The translations under genes were made by a program, and so were the position numbers. The notes beneath the pieces were generated by a model. That model saw nothing but the letters and a program-made list of their open reading frames with translations. It ran no database searches and was not told the origin of the DNA. Shown here in pieces: positions 24,111-33,455 of a stretch of DNA of 38,632 bases. Each line of letters starts with the position of its first letter. The stretch's first letter is position 1. Location: the NCBI GenBank assembly GCA_025457665.1, contig JALOTY010000049.1, positions 1 to 38,632 on the forward strand. The letters are read 5' to 3'. Source of the DNA: Akkermansiaceae bacterium (GTDB taxonomy: Bacteria; Verrucomicrobiota; Verrucomicrobiia; Verrucomicrobiales; Akkermansiaceae).

Positions 24111-25049
24111 ATGGACTCCATTCATCGCGATCTCGATACTTGGGCACGTGAAGCCGCACCGGGCCAGCAGGCATTCCGCCAAGCTGTGCACCTCGTTCTC
24201 ACAGCAATCACCTCCGACCTCGGGCTGCGAGAGACAATGGTGATGAAGGGAGGACTCTTGATGGCGATTCGCTACCATAGCCATCGATTCACCAAGGATC
24301 TCGACTTTTCGACGAGCAAGACGCGTGTGGAAATCGATCCCGATACCATCCGCCAGAAACTTGAGCGGAGTTTGGCGATGGCGGTCGCAAACTCCGATTA
24401 CAACCTCGACTGCAGGATTCAGCGCTGCAGGTTCAACCCACCCGAAGAGGACGCTCAATTTCCCAATCTCGAGTTGAAAATTGGCTATGCCTTCAAGGGC
24501 TCCAAAGAACACTCACGACTGCTTCACGGCAGGGCGTCCGCGACGATCGAGATCGACTTCAACCTTAACGAACCCATCATCGATATCGAAACCCTCGACC
24601 TGGGCGAAGGCCTCTTTCTGCGCGCCTATGCGCTATCGGACTTGATCGCGGAAAAGTTGCGGTCGCTCATGCAGCAGACGAAGCGCAATCGATATCGACG
24701 CCAGGACATTTACGATCTCCGGCTACTCCTTGAGTTGGGAGTCGATGTCGAGACCCGCCGGGCGATCCTCACGAACTTGATCAAGAAGTCTCAATCCCGG
24801 GGAATCACACCCACACCCGACTCGCTCGCCGATCCCGAAATCCGCCGGCGGGCCCAGCGCGATTACCCGACTTTGGCGGATGAAGTGGAGGGAATGCTCC
24901 CGGACTTTGATGAATCCTACAATCAAGTCGAAGCCTTCTATCGCGCCTTGCCTTGGGATGGACAAACCCAACGCAGCGGGAGATCCCGCGCGTCTCGCGT
25001 ATGGCGGTTTGCCGCAAACGAAAAAGCCGCCCGGATCGGGCGGCTTTGA
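24111..25049 (+). CDS. abiEii: Nucleotidyltransferase toxin, AbiEii/AbiGii family
   Basis: The 312-residue product carries the AbiEii motifs: motif I KGGLLMAIRYHSHRFTKDLD, with G47/G48 and metal-binding D63 and D65, and the downstream LSDLIAEKLRSLMQQ and RYRRQDIYDLRLLL segment, which matches the conserved 'EKL...R...RRKD.YDL' box (about 178-207). Family members transfer nucleotides to targets such as tRNA and stop growth until counteracted; they also give phage abortive infection. The last 30 or so residues (after FYRALPWDGQ) look unlike the family, being Arg/Ser/Ala-rich. The frame ends inside the terminator hairpin of the opposing tRNA-Asp gene, so the native C-terminus may have been lost or extended. 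The start is preceded by TTCACCGACC, similar to TCTCACCGAC before the antitoxin. Confidence 0.87.
   Translation: MDSIHRDLDTWAREAAPGQQAFRQAVHLVLTAITSDLGLRETMVMKGGLLMAIRYHSHRFTKDLDFSTSKTRVEIDPDTIRQKLERSLAMAVANSDYNLDCRIQRCRFNPPEEDAQFPNLELKIGYAFKGSKEHSRLLHGRASATIEIDFNLNEPIIDIETLDLGEGLFLRAYALSDLIAEKLRSLMQQTKRNRYRRQDIYDLRLLLELGVDVETRRAILTNLIKKSQSRGITPTPDSLADPEIRRRAQRDYPTLADEVEGMLPDFDESYNQVEAFYRALPWDGQTQRSGRSRASRVWRFAANEKAARIGRL
25016..25047 (-). terminator. Rho-independent terminator of tRNA-Asp
   Basis: A perfect 10-bp stem (AAAGCCGCCC at 25023-25032 with complement 25038-25047) has a 5-base loop and is followed on the minus strand by TTCGTTTG after the stem's own TTT. It lies 15 bases beyond the tRNA-Asp CCA end and overlaps the last codons of the AbiEii frame on the other strand. 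Confidence 0.8.
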
Positions 25050-25062
25050 CTTCGTGAAGAAG

Positions 25063-25139
25063 TGGCGGAGCGGACGGGACTCGAACCCGCGACCTCTGCC
25101 GTGACAGGGCAGCGTTCTAACCAACTGAACTACCGCTCC
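25063..25139 (-). tRNA. tRNA-Asp (anticodon GTC)
   Basis: On the minus strand the 77-base gene starts GGAGCGG and ends CCGCTCC plus G and an encoded CCA. It has a D arm (AGTTCAGTTGGTTAGAAC), anticodon arm CTGCCCTGTCACGGCAG with anticodon GTC, and T arm CGCGGGTTCGAGTCCCG. The 3' end faces the AbiE module. Confidence 0.97.
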
Positions 25140-25168
25140 ACGGGTAGTTCGCCTTGCGGCGTGGGCGG

Positions 25169-25197
25169 ACGCTAGGAGCCTGCCCGCGACCACGCAA
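25169..25197 (-). promoter_or_regulatory. Possible promoter of tRNA-Asp
   Basis: On the minus strand TTGCGT (25192-25197) and TAGCGT (25169-25174) are 17 bases apart and about 30 bases before the tRNA. Each matches the sigma-70 consensus at only three positions, so position is the main support. Confidence 0.3.
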
Positions 25198-25288
25198 CAT
25201 CATTTTTGAGATTTTTTTCATGCCCTCAGTTGGCCTCTTCCACCCCGGTTTCACTTGCCCTCCCGTCGGCTCTCGCCAGACTTCCGGC

Positions 25289-25612
25289 ATGGATTACAAT
25301 CTCCTCAAGACCCTTCACATCGCCGCCGCCTTCGGCCTGCTTTCTGCGATCGGTGCCATCTGTCTCGGCGGCAACCGCAAGCCCGCCGCCATCCTTCACG
25401 GCATTTCCCTGGTCCTCGTCCTGCTCATCGGCTTCGCCATGCTCAAAAAGCCCCCCATGGGCCAGCACTGGTGGATGGTGAAACTGGGCCTGTGGCTCGT
25501 CATCGGCGCCGCCCCTGCCCTCACGAAACGCCTGCCGAAGTCAGTCGTTCTCGGCATCACGCTCGCCGCCGCCACCGCCGCCGCCTGGCTCGGACTCGCC
25601 AAACCGTTCTAA
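25289..25612 (+). CDS. Small four-helix membrane protein, unknown function
   Basis: The 107-residue product from the ATG at 25289 (MDYNLLKTLHIAAAFGLLSA) has four hydrophobic segments, at about residues 8-26, 33-51, 62-80 and 86-104. A KKPPMGQHWWMVK loop separates the second and third. Conserved-looking histidines sit near the start of helices 1 and 2 (LLKTLHIAA, AAILHGISL), a layout seen in some small haem- or copper-associated membrane families, but no family can be named with certainty. It lies 131 bases upstream of sdhC on the same strand, so a link to the respiratory operon is possible. The upstream open frame to 25154 lacks family-like sequence and was not used. Confidence 0.7.
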   Translation: MDYNLLKTLHIAAAFGLLSAIGAICLGGNRKPAAILHGISLVLVLLIGFAMLKKPPMGQHWWMVKLGLWLVIGAAPALTKRLPKSVVLGITLAAATAAAWLGLAKPF

Positions 25613-25743
25613 ATCCTTCCGGGACTTGGGCATCTTCCGCTGGATTTCACGCATATCCAGCCTTTGCGGGACTCTCCGCTTGAAACCCCAGCTTCCCGTT
25701 CTTACTTCTCCCGCAACCACGACCCCGAGCCGGATCATCGACC

Positions 25744-26466
25744 ATGAGTTCCCTCGCCAAATGCTGCCCCATCGCCTGCCGAATCTGGAATTCCACCATC
25801 GGCCGAAAATACCTCGTCGCCCTCACAGGTGTTGTCCTCACCCTCTTCCTGCTCGGCCACCTCGTGGGCAATCTGGTGATCTACCTCGGCCGCGAGTCCT
25901 TCAATGACTACGCCGAGTTCCTCCACAGCATGCTCCACGGCGGCGGTGTCTGGATTGCCCGAGTCGTCCTGCTCACCTGCCTCGTCGTTCATGTCGCTGC
26001 CACGATCTCGCTCACCCGCCAGAATCGCGCCGCCCGCCAGAATTACGAATGCCAAGCCACCATCCAGGCGAAGAAGTCGTCGCTCATCATGATCTGGAGC
26101 GGCCTCACCATCCTCGCCTTCGTGATCTTCCACATTCTCCACTTCACGGTCCGCGTGAGCTACCCGGCGGAGAAGTTCGTCGATCCCCTCCACAAACAGC
26201 TCACCGGCGAGGAACGCTTCGATGCCTGGGGCATGGTGGTCGCCGGTTTCAGCAACCCACTCACCGTCGTTTTCTACATCATCGCCATGTCCCTGCTCTG
26301 CTCGCACTTGAGCCACGGCGTGCAGGCGATGTTCCAGACCCTCGGCCTGCGCTCCCGCAAAACGGCCGGTTTCCTCGATAAACTTTCCGTCGGTTACGCC
26401 GCCCTCATCTGGATCGGCTTCGTCTCCATCCCTGTTAGCATCCTCGTCTTCGGCTTCGGAAAATAA
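25744..26466 (+). CDS. sdhC: Succinate dehydrogenase cytochrome b subunit (b558 type)
   Basis: The 240-residue membrane subunit has five hydrophobic helices: ALTGVVLTLFLLGHLVGNLV, ARVVLLTCLVVHVAATI, MIWSGLTILAFVIFHILHF, NPLTVVFYIIAMSLLCSHL and ALIWIGFVSIPVSILVFGF. Histidines H39, H83, H130/H133 and H188/H191 fall in successive helices at positions suited to ligate two haems, as in the Bacillus-type single-subunit cytochrome b558 anchors. It anchors the SdhA/SdhB catalytic part and passes electrons to the quinone pool. It is followed six bases later by sdhA, so the two are co-transcribed. No sdhD is needed for this fused type of anchor. Confidence 0.93.
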   Translation: MSSLAKCCPIACRIWNSTIGRKYLVALTGVVLTLFLLGHLVGNLVIYLGRESFNDYAEFLHSMLHGGGVWIARVVLLTCLVVHVAATISLTRQNRAARQNYECQATIQAKKSSLIMIWSGLTILAFVIFHILHFTVRVSYPAEKFVDPLHKQLTGEERFDAWGMVVAGFSNPLTVVFYIIAMSLLCSHLSHGVQAMFQTLGLRSRKTAGFLDKLSVGYAALIWIGFVSIPVSILVFGFGK

Positions 26467-26472
26467 CTCGCC

Positions 26473-28449
26473 ATGTCCTCCATCCTCGACAGCAAAACAC
26501 CTTCCGGCCCGCTCGATCAAAAATGGTCGAAGCACAAGCAGGACTCCAAGCTGATCAACCCCGCCAACAAGCGGAAATACACGATCATCGTCGTCGGTTC
26601 CGGCCTCGCCGGCGGTGCCGCCGCCGCCACGCTTTCGGAACTCGGCTACAAGGTGAAGTGCTTCTGCTACCAGGACAGCGCCCGCCGTGCCCACTCGATC
26701 GCCGCCCAAGGAGGCATCAATGCCGCCAAGAACTATCAGAATGACGGCGACTCGGTTCACCGGCTTTTCTACGATACCATCAAAGGCGGTGATTTCCGCT
26801 CGCGGGAAGCGAACGTCCATCGCCTTGCCGAGGTCTCCGGCAACATCATCGATCAGTGCGTCGCCCAAGGTGTCCCCTTCGCCCGCGAATACGGCGGCCT
26901 GCTCGACAACCGCTCCTTCGGCGGCGCTCAGGTGAAACGCACCTTCTACGCTGCCGGCCAGACAGGCCAGCAGCTCCTCATCGGCTGTTACCAGGCCCTG
27001 AACAAGGAGATCTCGGCAGGTGGTGTGGAAATGTATCCACGCACGGAAATGCTCGATCTCGTCGTCGTCGATGGCCACGCCAAGGGCATCGTCGTCCGCA
27101 ATCTCGTCACGGGTGAAATCTCCACCCATGCGGCCGATACCGTGATCCTCGCCACCGGCGGATACGGCAACGTCTTCTTCCTCTCCACCAATGCCATGGG
27201 CTGCAACGTCACCGCCGCCTGGCGGGCTTGCAAGAAAGGCGCCTTCTTCGCCAACCCCTGCTACACCCAGATCCACCCGACATGCATCCCGGTCAGCGGC
27301 GATTATCAATCGAAGCTCACCCTGATGTCCGAATCGCTCCGCAACGACGGCCGCATCTGGGTCCCGAAATCCGCGGAAACCGCCGCCAAACTCCGCAAGG
27401 GAGAGATCCAGGCTTCCCAGGTTGCGGAGGACGATCGCGATTACTTCCTCGAACGGAAATACCCGTCCTTCGGCAATCTCTCGCCCCGCGACATTTCCTC
27501 ACGCTCCGCCAAGGAAGTCTGCGATGAAGGCCGCGGCGTCGCCCCCACCGGCCTCGGCGTCTATCTCGATTTCCGCGATTCCATCCAGCGCCTCGGCGAA
27601 AGCACCATCCGCGCCCGCTACGGCAACCTCTTCCAGATGTATGAGAAGATCGCCGGCGAAAATCCCTATCAGACGCCCATGCAGATCTACCCCGCCGTCC
27701 ACTACACGATGGGTGGCCTCTGGGTGGATTACAATCTGATGTCGAACCTCCCCGGCCTCCACGTGCTCGGCGAGGCGAATTTCTCCGATCACGGTGCCAA
27801 CCGCCTCGGGGCCTCCGCCCTCATGCAGGGCCTTGCCGATGGCTATTTCGTCATTCCCTCGACCATCGCCGTCTACCTCGCCACCCAGAAACCGGGAGCC
27901 GTCACCACGAACCATCCGGAATTCAAGAAAGCCGTCGAAGACGTGACTTCCCGGACCAACACCCTGCTGAAAATCCAAGGCAAGCGCTCGGTCGATTCCT
28001 TCCACCGCGAACTCGGCCTCACCATGTGGGACAAGTGCGGCATGGCCCGCAGCCGTGAAGGGCTCGATGAAGCCCTCGCCAAAATCCCGCAGATCCGCGA
28101 GGAGTTCTGGCAGAACGTCCGCGTCACCGGCAGCGGCGAAGGCCTCAATATGGAACTCGAGAAAGCCGGTCGCGTCGCCGACTTCATCGAGTTCGCCGAA
28201 ATGATGTGCCTCGACGCCCGCGAACGCGAGGAGTCCTGCGGCGGACACTTCCGCGAAGAGCACCAATACACCGAAGCCGACCCTGAAGTGCAGTCCGGAT
28301 ACCTCTCGCCCGGCGAAGCCAAGCGCGACGATGCCAACTACTGCCACGTCTCCGCCTGGGAATTCAAAGGCGTCGGTGAAACCCCCGTCCACCACAAGGA
28401 AGAGCTGGTCTGGGAAACGGTCAAACCCTCGGTCCGCTCCTACAAGTAA
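26473..28449 (+). CDS. sdhA: Succinate dehydrogenase flavoprotein subunit
   Basis: The 658-residue FAD subunit oxidises succinate to fumarate. Its FAD fold is at [20 protein letters not shown] (residues 38-57). H74 in [15 protein letters not shown] is the usual site of covalent FAD attachment. It also has the [17 protein letters not shown] region, the substrate-binding IHPTCIP, and the late [20 protein letters not shown] motif. The length fits the longer b558-linked SdhA group. It follows sdhC by six bases. The iron-sulfur subunit SdhB, which normally comes next, is absent: queF begins nine bases after the stop. Confidence 0.96.
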   Translation: MSSILDSKTPSGPLDQKWSKHKQDSKLINPANKRKYTIIVVGSGLAGGAAAATLSELGYKVKCFCYQDSARRAHSIAAQGGINAAKNYQNDGDSVHRLFYDTIKGGDFRSREANVHRLAEVSGNIIDQCVAQGVPFAREYGGLLDNRSFGGAQVKRTFYAAGQTGQQLLIGCYQALNKEISAGGVEMYPRTEMLDLVVVDGHAKGIVVRNLVTGEISTHAADTVILATGGYGNVFFLSTNAMGCNVTAAWRACKKGAFFANPCYTQIHPTCIPVSGDYQSKLTLMSESLRNDGRIWVPKSAETAAKLRKGEIQASQVAEDDRDYFLERKYPSFGNLSPRDISSRSAKEVCDEGRGVAPTGLGVYLDFRDSIQRLGESTIRARYGNLFQMYEKIAGENPYQTPMQIYPAVHYTMGGLWVDYNLMSNLPGLHVLGEANFSDHGANRLGASALMQGLADGYFVIPSTIAVYLATQKPGAVTTNHPEFKKAVEDVTSRTNTLLKIQGKRSVDSFHRELGLTMWDKCGMARSREGLDEALAKIPQIREEFWQNVRVTGSGEGLNMELEKAGRVADFIEFAEMMCLDAREREESCGGHFREEHQYTEADPEVQSGYLSPGEAKRDDANYCHVSAWEFKGVGETPVHHKEELVWETVKPSVRSYK

Positions 28450-28458
28450 GCCGTCCCC

Positions 28459-28863
28459 GTGACTCCTACCGACCTCACCCTCCTCGGCCGTTCCGAAAAC
28501 CGCCTCCCGGCCTCGCCCGATGAGGCGCGCCTCGAAACCTTCCCGAACTGCCGTCCGGGCCGCCGCTTCTGGATCCACCTCGATTGCCCGGAATTCTCCT
28601 CCCTCTGCCCCGTCACCGGTCAACCGGACACCGCCCACCTCGTCATTCGCTACATACCGGCCGAGCGCTGCGTGGAAACGAAATCGCTGAAATTCTACCT
28701 CGCCTCTTTCCGCAATCTCCCCGCCTTCAACGAGGAAATCGTCAATCGCATCCTCGATGACCTGCTTGCCGCCCTCGACCCCGCGGAAATCCACATCACC
28801 GGGAAATTCGGCTCACGCGGCGGCATCCAGCTCACCTGCGAAGCCTCCCACCCGCAGCCATGA
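28459..28863 (+). CDS. queF: NADPH-dependent preQ0 reductase (7-cyano-7-deazaguanine reductase)
   Basis: QueF reduces the nitrile of preQ0 to the amine of preQ1 in queuosine synthesis. The 134-residue length and single domain fit the short (Bacillus-type) form. C50 in SSLCPVTGQPD is the nucleophile that forms the thioimide, and D57 lies seven residues on as in that family. The QueF motif ETKSLKFYLASFRN binds NADPH. It starts with GTG at 28459, nine bases after sdhA, and its stop overlaps the queC start in ATGA, so the two are translationally coupled and probably read through from sdhCA. Confidence 0.94.
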   Translation: MTPTDLTLLGRSENRLPASPDEARLETFPNCRPGRRFWIHLDCPEFSSLCPVTGQPDTAHLVIRYIPAERCVETKSLKFYLASFRNLPAFNEEIVNRILDDLLAALDPAEIHITGKFGSRGGIQLTCEASHPQP

Positions 28864-29549
28864 AAGCCGTCGTCCTCCTCAGCGGAGGCATGGACTCCGT
28901 CACCGCTTTCCACCAAGCGGTCCGCGACCACGAGGTGATCGCCGCGCTCTCGTTTCACTACGGCTCCAAACACAACGATTGCGAAATCCCCTTCGCCCGC
29001 CTCCACGCCCAACGCGCCGGCGTCCGGCACGAGACGATCGACCTCGGATTCATCGATCGCCATTTCCACTCCGACCTCCTCAGCAGCGGCGGTGAAATCC
29101 CCGATGGCCACTACGCCGAGGAAAACATGAAGCGCACCGTCGTCCCCTTTCGCAATGGCATCATGCTCGCCATTGCCTGCGGATTTGCCGAAAGCTGCGG
29201 GGCCGAGGGACTTGTCATCGCCGCCCACTCCGGCGACCACGCGATTTACCCCGATTGCCGCGAACCCTTCATGGCCGCCATGGCCGCTGCCATGACTCAC
29301 GGGACCTACGCCGGCATCCAGTTGCTCCGGCCCTTCATCGATCTCGATAAATCCGCCATCGCCCGCCGCGGCCACGAACTCGACATCGATTTCCGTGAAA
29401 CCTGGTCCTGCTACAAGGGCGGAGAAACCCACTGCGGCACCTGCGGCACCTGCGTCGAGCGCCGCGAAGCCTTCATGTTGGCCGGGCTTGCCGATCCTAC
29501 CCTCTACCTCAGCGCCCCGCCCCTTCCCGCAGCCCCATCCCTTGCCTGA
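28860..29549 (+). CDS. queC: 7-cyano-7-deazaguanine (preQ0) synthase
   Basis: QueC is an ATP-dependent amidation and dehydration enzyme that turns 7-carboxy-7-deazaguanine into preQ0. The PP-loop LLSGGMDSVTA lies at the N-terminus. Family blocks FHYGSKHNDCEI and VVPFRNGIMLAIA are present, and the zinc site is C184-x7-C192-x2-C195-x2-C198 (SCYKGGETHCGTCGTC). It supplies the substrate of QueF, whose gene overlaps it by four bases. The earlier steps (queD, queE, folE) are not in the window. The C-terminal 15 or so residues are Pro/Ala-rich and probably disordered. Confidence 0.95.
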   Translation: MKAVVLLSGGMDSVTAFHQAVRDHEVIAALSFHYGSKHNDCEIPFARLHAQRAGVRHETIDLGFIDRHFHSDLLSSGGEIPDGHYAEENMKRTVVPFRNGIMLAIACGFAESCGAEGLVIAAHSGDHAIYPDCREPFMAAMAAAMTHGTYAGIQLLRPFIDLDKSAIARRGHELDIDFRETWSCYKGGETHCGTCGTCVERREAFMLAGLADPTLYLSAPPLPAAPSLA

Positions 29550-29713
29550 TTCCCCCATCCATCCCCCGGGGAAAGACAGATCAAGGCATCGCCATCGCTT
29601 GTTTGATAGATCCAGCGAAATCCGCCGTATTGGCCCGCCAATCGCTTCGCATTCCCCACCCGGCACCGCCCTTGCCTTGACCGGATCGCCCGCTAAGCTC
29701 GCCCACCTTTCCC

Positions 29714-30565
29714 ATGATGCGGCCCCGCCCTTACCATCTCCTGCTCCTCGCGTTTCTCTCCCTCCCGGTCCATGCCCAGGAGACCGTCGGAAATGAAGTG
29801 CAGGCCCCCGCCCAGCAATTCGAGTTCATGAAGATCGTCGATTCCGGCGGCATCATGATGTACCCCCTCGCCTTGCTTTCGGTCATCGGCATGGTGCTCA
29901 TCCTCCTCTACCTCCTCACCATCCGCCGCAATGCCGTGGTCAGTGACCGCTTCATGGACAGCGCCGAGGCCCTCATCCGCCGCCGCGATTTCAATGGCCT
30001 TCTCCAATACAGCCACCGCCAGAGCCAGTGCATGGCCCGCATCACCGAAAAGAGCCTGGATTTCATGACGAAGAACCCGGAAGCCTCCTTCTCCGAGGTC
30101 CGGGAAATCGCCGAATCGGAAGGCTCACGCCAGGCCGGCATGCTCAGCGCCCGGATCACCTACCTCGCCGACATCGGTTCCATCGCCCCCATGGTCGGCC
30201 TCCTCGGCACCGTCCTCGGCATGATCAAGAGCTTCCTCAACATCTCCCAAGGCAGCTTCGAAGGAGTGAAACAAATGCAGCTCGCCTCCGGCGTCTCCGA
30301 GGCCCTCGTGACCACCGCCGCCGGCCTCATCATCGGCATTCCCGCCCTCGTTTTCTATTCGATCTTCCGCGGTCGCGTCCAAAAATACGTCTCCGAGCTC
30401 GAAGCCGCCGCCACCCACCTCATGGCCATGCTCCATGCCCAGGTTCAGCGCCAGCCCAGCCCGGCTCCCCAGCCCATTCCCGCCGCAGGACGTCGCTCGG
30501 ATGACTACGCCATGCCCGTCCCCTCGCCACTCGCCCAGGACCGGCCCGATCTCCACGGCATCTGA
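29714..30565 (+). CDS. exbB: MotA/TolQ/ExbB proton channel family protein
   Basis: This inner-membrane subunit forms the proton channel that energises outer-membrane processes. The 283-residue product has a signal peptide (MMRPRPYHLLLLAFLSLPVH), a first helix after GGIMMYPLALLSVIGMVLIL, and the conserved channel helices (YLADIGSIAPMVGLLGTVLG and SEALVTTAAGLIIGIPALVF). A disordered Pro-rich tail follows (about residues 240-283). The cleavable signal peptide plus periplasmic segment is the longer ExbB type. Its stop overlaps the exbD start by one base (TGATG). No tonB lies nearby; a TPR protein gene follows exbD instead. Confidence 0.9.
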   Translation: MMRPRPYHLLLLAFLSLPVHAQETVGNEVQAPAQQFEFMKIVDSGGIMMYPLALLSVIGMVLILLYLLTIRRNAVVSDRFMDSAEALIRRRDFNGLLQYSHRQSQCMARITEKSLDFMTKNPEASFSEVREIAESEGSRQAGMLSARITYLADIGSIAPMVGLLGTVLGMIKSFLNISQGSFEGVKQMQLASGVSEALVTTAAGLIIGIPALVFYSIFRGRVQKYVSELEAAATHLMAMLHAQVQRQPSPAPQPIPAAGRRSDDYAMPVPSPLAQDRPDLHGI

Positions 30566-30981
30566 TGAAATTCCAACGCCGAGAGCCCGAACCCGCGGCC
30601 ATGCAGTTGGCGCCGATGATCGACATCGTGTTCCTCCTGCTGATTTTCTTCATCGTCACCTGGCAGTTCTCCCGGGAGGAAATGGACCTGAAAATCGCCG
30701 TCCCCACCTCCGAGGAAGGTGCCGATCCCCAGCGCGTTCTCGGCGAAATCATCATCAACGTCCGCACCGATGGCACCGTCTCGGTCTGGGGCCAGCAGAA
30801 AACCCACGCCCAGCTCGGGGCCACCCTCGTGGAAATCGCCTCGCAGCACAAAAACCAGCCGGTCCGCATCCGTGGGGACGCCAGCACCCAGTTCCAGGAA
30901 ATCGTCAAGGTCATGGACGTCTGCCAACGCTCCGGGATCTGGAACATCTCCTTCGCCACCCAGAAAGCCCCCTCCGAGTGA
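30565..30981 (+). CDS. exbD: Biopolymer transport protein ExbD/TolR family
   Basis: The 138-residue partner of the ExbB-type channel has one N-terminal helix (PMIDIVFLLLIFFIVTW) with the conserved proton-carrying D20 and a periplasmic domain of about 100 residues (KIAVPTSEEG, then IIINVRTDGTVSVWGQQ). The end, EIVKVMDVCQRSGIWNISFA, matches the family's final helix and strand. It is translationally coupled to exbB by a one-base overlap. The stop is 89 bases before the signal-peptide start of the TPR gene. Confidence 0.92.
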   Translation: MKFQRREPEPAAMQLAPMIDIVFLLLIFFIVTWQFSREEMDLKIAVPTSEEGADPQRVLGEIIINVRTDGTVSVWGQQKTHAQLGATLVEIASQHKNQPVRIRGDASTQFQEIVKVMDVCQRSGIWNISFATQKAPSE

Positions 30982-31070
30982 TTTCCTGAGACCCCGCCGA
31001 CTCCCCGCGCCGCTTTCCTTGCGCCCGGAGTCGCTTGCCAAGGACCCCAACCACGGGCAAACATCCCGCC

Positions 31071-33394
31071 ATGCGTTTCCTTCCGCTCATCGCCCTCGTC
31101 CTGCCGGCCACCCTGCAGGCCCCGCCGAGGACTATTTCCAGCACGGCCGCAACGTTTACGAGTCCGCCAAACGCTCCACCGGCCAAACCCAATTCGAACT
31201 CTACGGCCGCTCCATCGAGATCTTCACCCGCTACCTCGATGAGTTCCCCCGCCACCAGAATGCCGAAGCCGGCTGGTGGTACCTCGGCCAGTCCTACTAC
31301 AACATCGGCCAGGTCGAAGACGCCAAACGCTGCTTCCACTCCATCCTCAATCGCTTCGGCCGCGGTCGCTACGCCGCCGCCGCCGCCTACACCCTCGCCG
31401 CCGATCACTTCAACAAACGCGAATACGCCATCGCCGCCACGCTCTTCGAAAAGCTCGCCGCCATCGCCAATCGCCCCGCCGATCGCACCCGCGGCCTCTA
31501 CTACGCCGGGAAATCCTGCGAGCTGATGAACAACAGCCGCCGCGCCATCGGCCACTACCGCGCCGTCCTCGCCGATCCCGATCCCACCAACGCCTACGCC
31601 CTCAAGGCCAAGCTCGACCTCGGCAAACTCCTCTCCGCGGAAGGCAAACTCGACGAAGGCCTCGAACTCCTCGACGCCGTCACCCAGTCCCGTGCCGATG
31701 CGGAAGTCCGCGGCGAAGCCGCCCTCCACGCCGGTGCCGCCGCCGCGAAGTTGGGCGATGCCGATCGCGCCGATCGCTATTTCAACCTCATCCTCACCAC
31801 CCCGGGCATGGAAATGCACCGCCCGGAAGCCCAGATCGCCCTCATGGCCGCGAGGCTCGATCAAAAGCGCTACGATGAAGTCATCCGCATCTTCCGCTCC
31901 AGCACCACCAGCGCCGAAGGCGAAACCGAGTCCCGCCGACTCATGATCGCCGCCCGCGCCTACATGATGCTCGATCGCAATGCCGATGCCCTCCCCCTCT
32001 TCCGCGAGGTCGAGCGCCTCGAAACCCCCGGCTCCGATCGCGCCTTCCAGGCCGCCTATTTCCGCCTCCTCTGCTTCTACCGCGTCGAGGGCCGCCATGT
32101 GCTCGATCAGGTCGATGCCTTCCTCTCCCTCTACCGGAAAAAACACGCCAAGGACCCCAAGATCCATACCGCCATGCTCATGCGGGCGGAAACGCTTTAT
32201 GCCGATGGCAAGCTCGCCGAAGCCGCCGACGCCTACCGAGACATCGACCCCTCCATGCTCTCGGAAAAAAACCGTCGCGGCCTGCTCTATCAGCGCGGCC
32301 GTTGCTACGAATCCGCCGGCGATCACGACAATGCCGCCGAATCCCTTGGGGAGTTCATCAAACAATTCCCCGATGACGACCGCGTCCCCCTCGCCCGCGC
32401 CGCCCGTGGCCGCTCCCTCGCCGCCACCGGTGCCAATCCCGCCGCCATTGCCGAGTTCGATCTCGTCCTCCAGGGCACCCGCGATCCCGCCTTGCTGACC
32501 CTCGCCTACCTCGAAGGGGCCGACCTCCTTCGGGCCGACAACAAGCTCGATGCCATGGTCGCCCGTTGCCAGGCCTTCCTCAAGGCCCGCCCCACCACCG
32601 ATCCCGCCGCCATCGCCAAGGCCTCCTACTGGGCCGGTTGGGGCCTCGTGAAAACGAACAAAGGGGCCGACGCCATCGCCCTCCTCGAAAACGCCCGCGA
32701 ACTCGCGCCCGATGCCTACGCGAAACACGCCGGCCTCCTTCTTTGCCTCGTTCACCTCTCCTCGAAGAACCAGACCGCCCTCGTCCCCGAGGTCGCCCTC
32801 GCCATCGAAAAAGGCTACGCTGGTGACCTTCCCGAACCCCTCATCCGCTGGGCCGCCGATCAGGCCTTCAATGGCGGGGATTTCGCCAATGCCGCCCGCT
32901 TCTACGACCTCATCGCCGATGACGAGAACCCCGAACTCTCGCCCAAGGAAGTCTGGCGCTTCCTCGGCAAATCCCGCCTCCGCACCGGCGATGCCAGCGG
33001 TGCCCTCGCCGCCATCGAACACGCTCTGAAGACCGAGGAAGACCCCGCATGGAAGGCCGATGGCCTGGCCGATAAAGCCAACGCCCTCCTCCTTCTCAAA
33101 CGGCTCGATGAAGCCACCGCCACCGTCGAAGAAGGCCTCGCCATGCGCCCGGAAGGCCGCATCGGCTCCCTCCTCCACATGGCCCGCGGCGATATCCTGC
33201 TTGCCGAAAACAAGCCCACCGAGGCCGTCCGCTCCTACATCATCCCCGTCGGCCTCATGGATGAAAGCGATCGCAGCGTCCGCCCTCTCGCCCTCCACAA
33301 GCTCATCGCCGCCCTCGAAGCCGCAGGACAAAAGGCCGACGCCGAGAAATACCGTCAGGAACTCCAGCAGAAATACCCCGACTGGAAACCCTGA
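31071..33394 (+). CDS. Periplasmic TPR-repeat protein, frameshifted just after the signal peptide
   Basis: The ATG at 31071 encodes a good signal peptide ([17 protein letters not shown]). After the CCCC run at 31120-31123 that frame turns into nonsense, while the -1 frame continues without a stop to 33394 as [20 protein letters not shown]. One extra C would join both parts as LQA-PAEDYF and give a 774-residue protein. The body contains about a dozen tetratricopeptide-like repeats (for example [20 protein letters not shown]) and ends [14 protein letters not shown]. The body frame has no plausible start of its own: the ATG at 30719 lies inside exbD. A one-base sequencing deletion in the homopolymer or a recent mutation are the two readings. 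Position after exbB-exbD suggests a periplasmic partner of that energised complex, as TPR proteins often are. Confidence 0.8.
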
Positions 33395-33455
33395 GCCTCG
33401 CCGCGCTTCCCATCCCCGCTCCTTTCCGTCTATCCCTGTCCGCGCAGGCATTCCG

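Noticed and set aside
22982..25139. An integrative element using tRNA-Asp as attachment site around AbiE
   Set aside because: No integrase is present, and no direct repeat of the tRNA-Asp 3' end was found on the priA side of the module.
25639..25661. A 7-bp hairpin (GCTGGAT...ATCCAGC) between the small membrane gene and sdhC
   Set aside because: The stem is short with a 9-base loop and no T-tract; such pairings are expected by chance in this DNA.
25735..27309. A 524-codon minus-strand frame
   Set aside because: It is a shadow of sdhC and sdhA, both of which have clear family motifs. Composition is the repetitive Gly/Asp/Glu typical of antisense frames in this DNA.
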